The position numbers were made by a program, and so were the translations under genes. Below are positions 56,230 to 64,000 of a stretch of DNA of 64,000 nt, one piece after another. The number at the start of each line of letters is the position of its first letter. Positions within the stretch are counted from its first letter, which is position 1. This DNA is from Cryobacterium breve (lineage in GTDB: Bacteria; Actinomycetota; Actinomycetes; Actinomycetales; Microbacteriaceae): positions 85,623 to 149,622 of the forward strand of contig NZ_SOGJ01000015.1 in NCBI RefSeq assembly GCF_004402375.1. Direction: 5' to 3'. The notes under the pieces were generated by a model. That model was not told the origin of the DNA, did no database searches, and saw only the letters and a program-made list of their open reading frames with translations.

Positions 56230-56572
56230 GGGCACTACGCTGCTGCCAGCGACGTTGCAGAGACAATCAGGAGGGCGCGAAACGAGGCTCCGACGGTTAC
56301 TCTGCGATGCCACTCCGCAGAGTTTGCTCCAACGTGTAGCCGGGTCCGGGTGTGGCAAAACAACGTCCACCACGGTGTGATGGTGGGGCCTGGTCGGAGC
56401 CTACTTCTTCCCCGCGGGGCTCAGGTCGGATTCGTGGCTCCGAGGCGTAGCCTCCCGCCATTCGCCTACTCCCAGACGAGGTCACTTGCAATGGTCGGAA
56501 CGCCATTTGCAGAGTCTCCGGGTCCGGAGCCTCACCGCGAAAGGCTGTGTCCTCTCAGAGAGAGTGAGGACC
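56230..56572. other. Intergenic region with ychF-tail copy D
   Basis: About 340 bp without a supported gene. It contains ychF-tail copy D (56321-56349). A hairpin CCACCA/TGGTGG lies near 56370-56387. 56562-56590 spans the lipoprotein 3' end and flank and recurs at 57755-57783. Confidence 0.65.
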
Positions 56573-57343
56573 TCAAGCGCCCCAGTTCGGTGAGGGAGAG
56601 CGGAACTCGGAAATAGGGCCGAGTGGGTCGGCGGCGATGAGCCAGACTGAAAACGCCGGTTCTGTCAGGGAGTCCAAGGGCGGGAGTGGCACGAGACCAA
56701 CGAAAATATCGAGCCTGCCGCCTTGAGGGCGCGCGGTGTCGGGGTGTATTGCCGCGATCTCGGCGGCGTCATCTCCAACAGCGATTCCGTCGACGGTTCT
56801 AATGTGAACACCGTTGACGGCGGACGAGGAAACCTTCACCCAGGTGTTCGGCTCATGTGGTGACGCCCCGCCGGGCTCACCATCCACGAGAATGAAGTCG
56901 CCGTCCCATGGAGTAGGTGACTCAGGGCCTGTCAGCAGGATATCGCTCCAGATGTAATTGGTTCCCGGAGGCACCTCGCTGCCGCCCATAAAGGGCTTCG
57001 AGATCGGTGCGCTTCCGAAAGCCGTGGAAAGCCCGGCAACCAACTCGCCGGCAGGTTGAAAATAGTCGAACGTGGACAGGGTCGTGCCGGACGCGTCTCG
57101 AAGTTCGATCGTCGTTGCAGTGATGAAAAGGTCTGTCACAGGGGCCGAAGCTGACGGATGCGCCGCTTCAGTCGGGCCCGGCGTTGCCGTTGCTGTCGCC
57201 GGCGGCGTTGCTGTTGCCGACGGGCTCTCGCCGTCGCGGACGGGGACCGGTGGGCCGGAACATCCGGTCAGAATCACACCTGCAATCAGCAGCAGTGCCG
57301 CAAGCGCTTTGCCGGACTTATCTGGTACGCCGTGAGCGGTCAT
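56573..57343 (-). CDS. Putative lipoprotein, function unknown
   Basis: 256 aa. A signal peptide with lipobox LTGCSG (Cys about residue 28) is followed by a Pro/Ala/Thr-rich linker (PSATATPPATATATPGP). The mature domain of about 190 residues has repeated FITATTIELRDASGTTLSTFDYF and GDDAAEIAAIHPDT, and ends SPSPNWGA. I do not recognise the family. A decayed copy of its 3' end lies at 57766-57860. Confidence 0.8.
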   Translation of the reverse strand: MTAHGVPDKSGKALAALLLIAGVILTGCSGPPVPVRDGESPSATATPPATATATPGPTEAAHPSASAPVTDLFITATTIELRDASGTTLSTFDYFQPAGELVAGLSTAFGSAPISKPFMGGSEVPPGTNYIWSDILLTGPESPTPWDGDFILVDGEPGGASPHEPNTWVKVSSSAVNGVHIRTVDGIAVGDDAAEIAAIHPDTARPQGGRLDIFVGLVPLPPLDSLTEPAFSVWLIAADPLGPISEFRSPSPNWGA

Positions 57344-57992
57344 ACTTCCCCGATACCCCTAGATCTGACTGCAGCCGATTCATCGTTGCACAGACTGCGT
57401 ATCAGCGGCCGTCGTGGGTGGGCCGTGTCTATCCGGCTGCGCGACACCGCCTGCCTGCGTGCCCGCCTGTCCTCGTAGTCTCGACCGCCGGGGCGGTGGG
57501 GAGCCTCGCCCAGCTCGACAGGTCGGTCGACATCGACGGCCGCACCACTCGAATTTCGCCGGCAACATTCTCAGCGGATCATCTGGCGGATGAGAACTCG
57601 CGGCAAGGCTCGTGTTGGAGTAGGGCACCGTCCCGTTCCGGGTCTGATGGTTGAGGAAGAGGAGCTGAGCACAGCGATATCCTGTGTGCCTCATGCTGTG
57701 ACGGACAGGATCCGGTGGTCCACTCAGATGTATCGCAGGGTTCCCTTTTACCGGGAGCGAGGACTTCACACGCCCCAGCTCGGAATGGGAGCGCCGAACC
57801 CCGTGATCGGTGAAGGCATCTGCGGCATGGAACTGGACAGAAGACATCGGGTCTGCTGTTCGATCAAATGACGGGGTTCTTCCGCGGGCTGCGACAGGCG
57901 AGGTTGACAGTCCGGTCGAGTTCGGCAGGGGACACGGCCAAAGTGGACGCGCGCCGCACCGCGGCCGCCCCGGCACGGCTGTGCAGCCCCGA
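57344..57992. other. Intergenic decay region
   Basis: About 650 bp with no intact gene. Open frames here have poor composition and no conserved motif. The only recognisable content is the lipoprotein remnant at 57766-57860. Confidence 0.65.
57766..57860 (-). pseudogene. Remnant of a paralogue of the 56.6-kb lipoprotein
   Basis: On the minus strand this stretch ends PSPITGFGAPIPSWGV-stop, resembling the lipoprotein's C-terminus (PISEFRSPSPNWGA-stop). The DNA around the stop (57755-57783) matches 56562-56590 at 24 of 29 positions. No 5' part of the gene is recognisable, so this is a degraded duplicate. Confidence 0.65.
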
Positions 57993-58916
57993 TCAACTCG
58001 CCGCGATGCGGAGGACGACGTTTCCCTTCTTGTGCCCTGTGTCGACGAAGCGGTGCGCGGAGGCGATGTCGGCAAGGTCGTAGGTGCGGTCGATGACGGC
58101 CTGGAACCGACCTGATTCCGCGAGCCCGACCAGGAAGGCAAGAGATTCCGAGGTGTTCTCGATGTTGCCCGCGGCGATTACCTTCCCGCTCCGCTTGGTA
58201 TTCCAAGCGGCCAGAAGAAGACCCTTCAGATCGGAAATGACGAGCAACAGAGCACCGCCGGGATTGACGCACGCCCCAGCGCGCTCAAAGGGGGCGTTCC
58301 CCACACAATCCATGATGACGTCGTAGGTTCGCCCTTCGAGGAGGAAATCTTCCGCCGTGTAGTCGATCACCCGGTCAGCGCCGAGCGCCGTGACCAGCTC
58401 GCGGTTGGCGCCGCTGCAGACACCGGTGACTCGCGCACCCACCTGCGCGGCGAGCTGCACCGCCGCCGTGCCCACGGAACCGGATGCGCCGTTCACGAGA
58501 ACGGTGCTGTCCGGTTTGATCGCGGTGCGGCGGAAAAAAGCGTGGGCGGTGGTTCCGCCGAAGACGAGAGTCACGGCATCCGTAAAGGTCATGTTGCGTG
58601 GCTTGGCCGTGATCACGCCATCCTGCGAGATGCAGACGTATTCCGCGTGCCCGCCGAACCGGCTGCCGAGCATTGCGATCACCTCGTCACCGGGCCTGAA
58701 CGACGTGACGCCCAGGCCCACAACTTCGACGACGCCGGCGACATCCATGCCCAAGACCCGCTTGCGCGGGCGGAATACTTCGAGCGCGAGCGCAACCGGC
58801 ACGGCCAGCCCCTTTGGGACTGAGCGTGAGCGAGACCGATAGTCAGCGGCGCTCACCGTGCTCGCGTAGACCTTGACGAGCACCTCGTCCGGCCCACCAG
58901 CCGAACTCGACCGCAA
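57993..58916 (-). CDS. Zinc-free medium-chain alcohol dehydrogenase / quinone oxidoreductase, N-terminally short
   Basis: 307 aa. MDR fold: GPDEVLVKVYASTVSAADYRSR, VLGMDVAGVVEVVG and the NADPH motif LVNGASGSVGTAAVQLA at about residue 140. ADRVIDYTAEDF and the C-terminal HRFVDTGHKKGNVVLRI are typical. Family members begin about 25 residues earlier with an MKA-x-Y-G-PEVL-type strand. Here that part is missing and only a weak TTG/GTG start is available, so the gene may have lost its 5' end or be frameshifted. It lies in the decayed island. Confidence 0.78.
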   Translation of the reverse strand: MRSSSAGGPDEVLVKVYASTVSAADYRSRSRSVPKGLAVPVALALEVFRPRKRVLGMDVAGVVEVVGLGVTSFRPGDEVIAMLGSRFGGHAEYVCISQDGVITAKPRNMTFTDAVTLVFGGTTAHAFFRRTAIKPDSTVLVNGASGSVGTAAVQLAAQVGARVTGVCSGANRELVTALGADRVIDYTAEDFLLEGRTYDVIMDCVGNAPFERAGACVNPGGALLLVISDLKGLLLAAWNTKRSGKVIAAGNIENTSESLAFLVGLAESGRFQAVIDRTYDLADIASAHRFVDTGHKKGNVVLRIAAS

Positions 58917-59215
58917 CCGTCGAACTCAGCGTGAAATGGATGCCTGAAGCCTGCCGGGCAGACCGGGACTGCGGTGACAGGCGGCAGGTGAGCTCCAGCC
59001 GGACCGGTCCTGCGCGATCGGGTCGGCGCAGCATCCGTCGCATCAAGATGAGCGGAAAAACCGCCCGTGACGGCTCCGTCGATAAGCGCGCGTGATGCCC
59101 GCCTTGCCGTTCCCCCTATCCCTCGGTTCACCGCAGGGCCGAGCCCTCAGGGCAGGTACCAGCACGCCGACGACTCGAACCCTTCGGCGCGAACATCGTC
59201 GCCATGCCATCGGAG
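58917..59215. other. Intergenic region between ADH-like and 2H phosphoesterase genes
   Basis: About 300 bp; no supported gene. It may contain the decayed 5' end of the alcohol dehydrogenase, but no frame restores its N-terminus clearly. Confidence 0.5.
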
Positions 59216-59734
59216 TCATGCGACGGAGGCTCCGGCCGCGCCCGGTGTAGCCAGGGAGAACACGGCGATCACTGTGCGCCCGCTTGCCGCCGATCGGAGC
59301 GCCATGTCCACGAGAGCGACCTGGGTGAGGGGGAGTCTCTGGCCCGCGTGCACGCGGGCGCCGTTCTTGATCGTGATGTGGGCCCGGAAGTCGGGGCCAG
59401 TGAACAGGGGCTCATCGGGCGTGGAGGCGAACGGCCGCACGGCGTCGACGAGGGCGCGGTGCAACCCGGCCAGGCGCGGGTCGTCTTCCAGGAGCGTCAC
59501 CGGCACGTCCTCGCGCCGGCCGAACAGGGCGTCGGCGCCCGCGACAGACGTGAGAGCGGTGCGGCCAGAGGCCGTAGCGGCCAGGACACCGGAAATGACG
59601 TCTGCGATGACGGATACCGCGGCATCCGTGTGAAAGGGAGGCAGTACCGTGATGTGCAACGGCCATTCCGACACGGGGAAGCTGTCGCCTGTGCGAAGCG
59701 GACTGAGCGGGAGGACGACGACGAGGCGGGACAT
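59216..59734 (-). CDS. 2H phosphoesterase (2'-5' RNA ligase/LigT-like)
   Basis: 172 aa. The two hallmark HxT motifs are PLHITVLPPF near residue 27 and FRAHITIKNG near residue 118, forming the active site for cyclic phosphates or 2'-5' RNA ligation. The substrate is unknown. ATG 59734 has a TAGACT -10 box 6 nt upstream and no ribosome site, so the mRNA should be leaderless. Divergent from the HhH-GPD gene. Confidence 0.88.
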   Translation of the reverse strand: MSRLVVVLPLSPLRTGDSFPVSEWPLHITVLPPFHTDAAVSVIADVISGVLAATASGRTALTSVAGADALFGRREDVPVTLLEDDPRLAGLHRALVDAVRPFASTPDEPLFTGPDFRAHITIKNGARVHAGQRLPLTQVALVDMALRSAASGRTVIAVFSLATPGAAGASVA

Positions 59735-59740
59735 GCGCCG

Positions 59741-59746
59741 AGTCTA
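59741..59746 (-). promoter_or_regulatory. -10 box of a predicted leaderless 2H phosphoesterase gene
   Basis: TAGACT on the minus strand, 6 nt before ATG 59734. Confidence 0.6.
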
Positions 59747-59775
59747 GGGGCATCCCGGTGGCGCCCCGCCGGTGG

Positions 59776-59781
59776 CACAAT
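59776..59781 (+). promoter_or_regulatory. -10 box of a predicted leaderless HhH-GPD gene
   Basis: CACAAT with 6 nt to ATG 59788. Confidence 0.45.
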
Positions 59782-59787
59782 GGGCGG

Positions 59788-60360
59788 ATGATGCTGAACC
59801 TTACCGGCGATTCCGCCGCCGACACTCTGCTCAGCGAGGACCCGTTCGCCTTACTCCTCGGGATGCTCCTGGACCAGCAGATCGCAATGGAGACCGCGTT
59901 CGCCGGGCCGGCCAAGATCCGCGACCGAATCGGCTCGCTCGACCCGTCGGCCATCGCCGGCTTCGACTCCGACGCCTTCGTCGAGGTGTTCCGGGCCACC
60001 CCCGCCGTCCACCGTTATCCAGGCTCGATGGCCGCGCGCACGCAGACCCTCGCGGGGGTGATCGAAACGAACTGGAACGGCGACGCGTCCGCCCTATGGA
60101 CCGCCGGTACCCCGGACGGCGCCGAGATCCTCCGGCGGCTGAAGGCGCTCCCGGGGTTCGGCGAGCAGAAGGCGAAGATATTCCTGGCCCTGCTCGGCAA
60201 GCGGCTCGGTCTCACGGCGCCGGGCTGGCGCGAGGCCTCTGCCCCCTACGGCGAGGACGGCTCGTTCCGATCCGTCGCCGACATCGTCGACCCCGAATCC
60301 CTGAACCGGGTGCGGGAAACCAAGCGGGCGGCTAAGGCAGCTGCCAAGAAGAAGGAGTAG
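59788..60360 (+). CDS. HhH-GPD-type base excision protein
   Basis: 190 aa. A helical N-terminus (PFALLLGMLLDQQIAMETAFAGP, the QQ-containing glycosylase helix) leads to the helix-hairpin-helix LKALPGFGEQKAKIFLALLGKRLG near residues 113-136. A basic Lys/Ala C-terminal tail follows. The position after the HhH lacks an obvious catalytic aspartate, as in the actinobacterial HhH-GPD subgroup, so activity is uncertain. Two tandem ATGs (59788 and 59791) are present. It ends 2 bp before the next gene. Confidence 0.85.
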   Translation: MMLNLTGDSAADTLLSEDPFALLLGMLLDQQIAMETAFAGPAKIRDRIGSLDPSAIAGFDSDAFVEVFRATPAVHRYPGSMAARTQTLAGVIETNWNGDASALWTAGTPDGAEILRRLKALPGFGEQKAKIFLALLGKRLGLTAPGWREASAPYGEDGSFRSVADIVDPESLNRVRETKRAAKAAAKKKE

Positions 60361-60362
60361 TC

Positions 60363-60755
60363 ATGGTGCGTTTCCTGATCCGCGCGGTGATCTTCCTCGG
60401 CTCCGCCGCGCTCGGCCTCTGGGTGGCTTCGCTGGTGCTCGAGGGCTTCACACTCACCTGGCAGGGGTTACTCGTCACGGTGCTCGTCTTCGCCGCGGCG
60501 CAGAGCATCCTGTTGCCCTTCATCATGAAACTGACCGCCCGCAACGCGCCGGCTTTCCTGGGTGGGGTCGGGCTGCTATCGACCTTCGTGGCACTTCTGA
60601 TCGCATCCGTCGTGGGCAACGGCCTGGTCATCTCCGGCTGGCAGACCTGGATCCTGGCCACCCTCGTGGTCTGGTTGGTCACGGCCGTGGCAACCGTCAC
60701 GTTGCCGCTGCTGCTCCTTCGTCGGGTCGTGAAGCAGAGAGGTGCCCGCGGATAG
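60363..60755 (+). CDS. Phage holin family IV-like membrane protein
   Basis: 130 aa with four predicted membrane helices (about residues 5-25, 33-52, 64-86 and 95-120). It fits the PF04020-type mycobacterial four-TM holin-like family, found as chromosomal genes without phage context. A lysis role is unproven. It follows the HhH-GPD gene by 2 bp with GAAGGAG overlapping that gene's end. Confidence 0.8.
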   Translation: MVRFLIRAVIFLGSAALGLWVASLVLEGFTLTWQGLLVTVLVFAAAQSILLPFIMKLTARNAPAFLGGVGLLSTFVALLIASVVGNGLVISGWQTWILATLVVWLVTAVATVTLPLLLLRRVVKQRGARG

Positions 60756-61063
60756 GCGGCTACCAACCAGATCGACGAGTGCGCGTGTCGTCGGCGACCG
60801 TGACCCTCACGCGGCGCGAGGCGGGAACCGGCCGGCGCAAGCAGAGCCAGCGCCGCCTTCAGGGTTGCGATCGGCAGCCATCTGCTCCCGTGCCGATTCC
60901 GTGTCTGACCGGTGTCGATACTCCCTGCCCAGACTCAGGAAACTCGTACTAAATTCCTAGTAAGCAATCAGACAGACATTTCAGTACGCAAGCAATCAAG
61001 CAGCACAGCAAGGCACGTCGGCACAGCTATTCCCTGTTCTTTTTCGCTCATCCGGAGGACAAA
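60756..61063. promoter_or_regulatory. Rhodopsin upstream region
   Basis: 308 bp with no gene. The last 120 bp are notably AT-rich. A palindrome TACTA/TAGTA lies at 60947-60962, and a nonamer AAGCAATCA is repeated at 60962-60970 and 60990-60998. GGAGGA at 61054-61059 is the ribosome site. The palindrome and repeats are candidate light- or nutrient-response operator sites (inference). Confidence 0.55.
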
Positions 61064-61903
61064 GTGATACCCGATTCCCTCACCCAGATTCAGTACGACA
61101 CCGTCTACAACATGTTCTCGCTCGTCATCGCCTCACAGCTTTTCACGGCGATCTTCATCCTCGCCTCTCTCAAGCGGATTCTCCCGCGCTACCGGCAGGC
61201 GATGACCGTCGCTGCCATTGTGTGTGCGATTGCCGCATACCACTACTTCCGCATTTTCGACTCCTTCAAAGCGGCCTTCGTCACCGAAGCCGTCGGTGGT
61301 GCGGGCGACTACGTGCAGGTTGCCGGGGCGTCCTTCAACGAGGGCTACCGCTACGTTGACTGGCTCCTCACCGTTCCCCTCCTTCTGCTCGAACTGATCG
61401 CGGTTCTCGCATTGGCGCGCAAGGTACAAACCAGTCTGCTCTATCGCCTCATCCCGGCCTCGGCACTGATGATCATCCTCGGATACCCGGGTGAGCTCAG
61501 CGGAGACAACGCGGTTCGCGGAATCTTCGGTCTGCTCTCGACCATCCCGTTCGCATACATCCTCTACGTTCTGTTCGTCGAGCTGACCAGGTCCCTCGAC
61601 CGCCAGCCGGCGAGTGTGCGTCGCACGATCAGCCAGCTACGCCTGCTGCTGCTGCTGACCTGGGGTGTCTACCCGATCGCCTACCTGCTGCCCATGCTGG
61701 GCATCGACGGCTCGGATGCCTGGGTCGGCAAGCAGATCGGCTACTCGATCGCTGACATCCTGGCCAAGGCCCTCTACGGCCTGATCATCTACAAGATCGC
61801 TCGGATGAAGTCGTTCGCGGACGACCCGGCGTTCGCGCGCCTCGAACTGTCCGTCGATGAAGCTGACGAGATGGCGTCCAGCACGAACCTACGCGGCAAG
61901 TAG
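61064..61903 (+). CDS. Xanthorhodopsin/actinorhodopsin-type proton-pumping rhodopsin
   Basis: 279 aa, seven helices. Helix C reads RYVDWLLTVPLLLLE, giving the D99-T103-E110 (DTE) proton-pump motif. Helix B has His60, which pairs with the counterion in xanthorhodopsin-type pumps. Helix G has Asp231 and the retinal lysine K235 (DILAKALYG). Helix E has Gly156 where bacteriorhodopsin has Trp138, the opening used by carotenoid antennae. It should pump protons outward in light. GTG 61064 has GGAGGA 4 nt upstream. No retinal-synthesis genes are in the window. Confidence 0.96.
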   Translation: MIPDSLTQIQYDTVYNMFSLVIASQLFTAIFILASLKRILPRYRQAMTVAAIVCAIAAYHYFRIFDSFKAAFVTEAVGGAGDYVQVAGASFNEGYRYVDWLLTVPLLLLELIAVLALARKVQTSLLYRLIPASALMIILGYPGELSGDNAVRGIFGLLSTIPFAYILYVLFVELTRSLDRQPASVRRTISQLRLLLLLTWGVYPIAYLLPMLGIDGSDAWVGKQIGYSIADILAKALYGLIIYKIARMKSFADDPAFARLELSVDEADEMASSTNLRGK

Positions 61904-61933
61904 GCCTACCCGGCCTCCTGCCCGGAACCATCG

Positions 61934-61983
61934 GGCCTGGGTCGGTCGTGATCGCATGATCGCGACCGGCCCAGGCCTTTTCT
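61934..61983 (+). terminator. Terminator after the rhodopsin gene
   Basis: An 8-bp outer stem (61934-61941 with 61970-61977) with an internal GGTCGTGATC/GATCGCGACC hairpin is followed by TTTT. It separates rhodopsin transcription from the photolyase gene. Confidence 0.85.
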
Positions 61984-62009
61984 CTGCCTGCCCACAGCTC
62001 GCCGGAGTC

Positions 62010-62015
62010 TAAAAT
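62010..62015 (+). promoter_or_regulatory. -10 box of a predicted leaderless photolyase-like gene
   Basis: TAAAAT with 5 nt to GTG 62021. It supports that start and translation of the poly-Asp tract. Confidence 0.6.
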
Positions 62016-62020
62016 CAAGT

Positions 62021-63322
<1,302 letters not shown>

Positions 63323-63342
63323 CGGTCGACGGAGAGCCCCGG

Positions 63343-63687
63343 CTAGCGCCCCTGGCGACGCTTACCGGGCCGCGGCTGGCCCTTGACCTCGGGTGCGCGG
63401 CCCTTGCCCTTCGCCGCCTTGGCCTTGCCGCCCGCCGGGAGCGGCGGCTTCCAGGGCTCGTTCGAGGCAGCCAGCTCGGTGCGGGCATCCGTCAGAAACA
63501 GGGTGCCCGCGGTGGTCAGCCGGGTGGTCTCCGTGGTGCGGTCGATGAGCACGACGCCGAGGTTCGCCTCGAGTTTCGCGATCGAGGAACGCAACTTCGG
63601 GGTGGAGATGCTGAGGTTCATCGCGGCGCGCGGAAAATGCAACTCCTCGGCGACGGCGATGAAGTGCCGGAGGAGGGTGTTGTCCAC
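63343..63687 (-). CDS. LysR-type HTH-only protein with Lys/Arg-rich tail
   Basis: 114 aa. Residues 1-70 are a LysR winged-helix DNA-binding domain (LLRHFIAVAEELHFPRAAMNLSIS, then LEANLGVVLIDRTTETTRLTTAG). The usual 200-residue effector domain is absent. Instead there is a basic tail rich in Lys, Gly and Pro (GGKAKAAKGKGRAP, ending RPGKRRQGR). GTG 63687 with an AAAGG site is chosen since the HTH starts at once; ATG 63732 is the alternative. It may be a nucleoid-type or constitutive regulator. Confidence 0.75.
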   Translation of the reverse strand: MDNTLLRHFIAVAEELHFPRAAMNLSISTPKLRSSIAKLEANLGVVLIDRTTETTRLTTAGTLFLTDARTELAASNEPWKPPLPAGGKAKAAKGKGRAPEVKGQPRPGKRRQGR

Positions 63688-63855
63688 GGGAACGCCTTTC
63701 TTCTGACCCGCATGATTCGCGGGCAGACTCATAGGGTACGCGCCGAGTGTGGCCCGCGGTGACGGATGCCGGTGGAGGCGACGGCGTCTTCCCCCACGAC
63801 TCCGGTACTCAGGTATCACCCCTCTGGTGAAGTAAGTCCTGGTTCTGGACGATTT

Positions 63856-64000
63856 GTGGACAATTCGCAATTGGGCGGGGAGCCGAGTTCCGGCCTTGAC
63901 GCGACGAATATCGACCGGGAAGCGACGAACCTGCAATCCACCGTGACGCCGCCCGCGGGTACCGCGGGACCGCCTGCACCGCCCGCCGATGCTGGCGGTC
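63856..64000 (+). CDS. Possible N-terminus of a Pro/Ala-rich protein (3' partial)
   Basis: An open frame from GTG 63856 runs to the window end without a stop (48 codons), ending in a Pro/Ala/Gly-rich stretch (TPPAGTAGPPAPPADAGG). Composition is coding-like, but no domain is visible and no good ribosome site or -10 precedes the GTG. It could be the disordered start of a membrane protein or not be a gene. Confidence 0.35.
   Translation, partial: MDNSQLGGEPSSGLDATNIDREATNLQSTVTPPAGTAGPPAPPADAGG

Noticed and set aside
57380-58141. Open frame of about 250 codons on the minus strand in the decay region
   Set aside because: Ser/Arg/Pro-rich sequence without motifs; it overlaps the alcohol dehydrogenase in another frame and includes the lipoprotein remnant in a wrong frame.
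59160-59200. tRNA T-loop-like sequence (GGGTTCGAGTC on the minus strand)
   Set aside because: Flanking bases do not form a T stem, and no acceptor or anticodon arm can be drawn.
60363-60755. Holin-like gene as evidence of a prophage
   Set aside because: No endolysin, integrase or structural phage genes are nearby; the family is common as a chromosomal gene in actinobacteria.

Overview
The window is a high-GC actinobacterial chromosome segment, most likely from a Microbacteriaceae member. A mycothiol S-conjugate amidase (mca) marks an actinomycete. An actinorhodopsin-like proton pump, many GTG starts and frequent CGGATGC/GCATCCG words point to Microbacteriaceae; a Cryobacterium/Glaciihabitans-type organism is an inference. 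No plasmid, phage, CRISPR or transposase genes are visible.

Layout. 0-20.5 kb is a conserved housekeeping block (glmU-prs, gnd, rplY-pth-mfd-mazG, ferritin, hisS, eno, FtsB/DivIC-like, DUF501, S8 protease, ndh, tRNA, Ppx). It resembles the Rv1014-Rv1026 neighbourhood of mycobacteria. 20.7-34.1 kb is more accessory: a giant Pro-rich surface/membrane protein, a three-gene operon (PLP aldolase/racemase-like, ALO-type oxidase, GH1-like protein that lacks both catalytic glutamates), lemA plus an M48 protease, a YcaQ-like protein and a complete ABC importer. 34.1-54.9 kb is again core (AI-2E exporter-like, ilvA, greA, DUF4307, mca, hemolysin III, uppS, PIN-PhoH, fumC, carbonic anhydrase, DUF4245, xseBA, ispH, fbaA, glpX, rmuC, exonuclease, ychF) and resembles mycobacterial Rv1080-Rv1112. 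54.9-59.2 kb is a decayed accessory island: repeated copies of the ychF 3' end, an SDR gene, a lipoprotein with a remnant paralogue and a 5'-truncated alcohol dehydrogenase. 59.2-64 kb holds a 2H phosphoesterase, an HhH-GPD protein, a holin-like membrane protein, a xanthorhodopsin-type rhodopsin, a domain-permuted photolyase with a probable FeS cluster, and a LysR-HTH-only protein with a basic tail.

Most notable: (1) the photolyase/cryptochrome at 62.0-63.3 kb, whose FAD domain precedes its alpha/beta domain, with four Cys placed as in FeS-containing bacterial photolyases and a poly-Asp N-terminus, next to (2) a rhodopsin with a Gly fenestration for a carotenoid antenna; (3) a tRNA with UAA anticodon but a short, non-leucine variable loop; (4) a GH1 pseudoenzyme; (5) a dispersed 75-87 bp inverted-repeat (REPIN-like) family at gene ends; (6) at least fourteen genes with a -10 box 5-8 nt before the start codon, suggesting widespread leaderless mRNAs; (7) a likely CTG start for pth.
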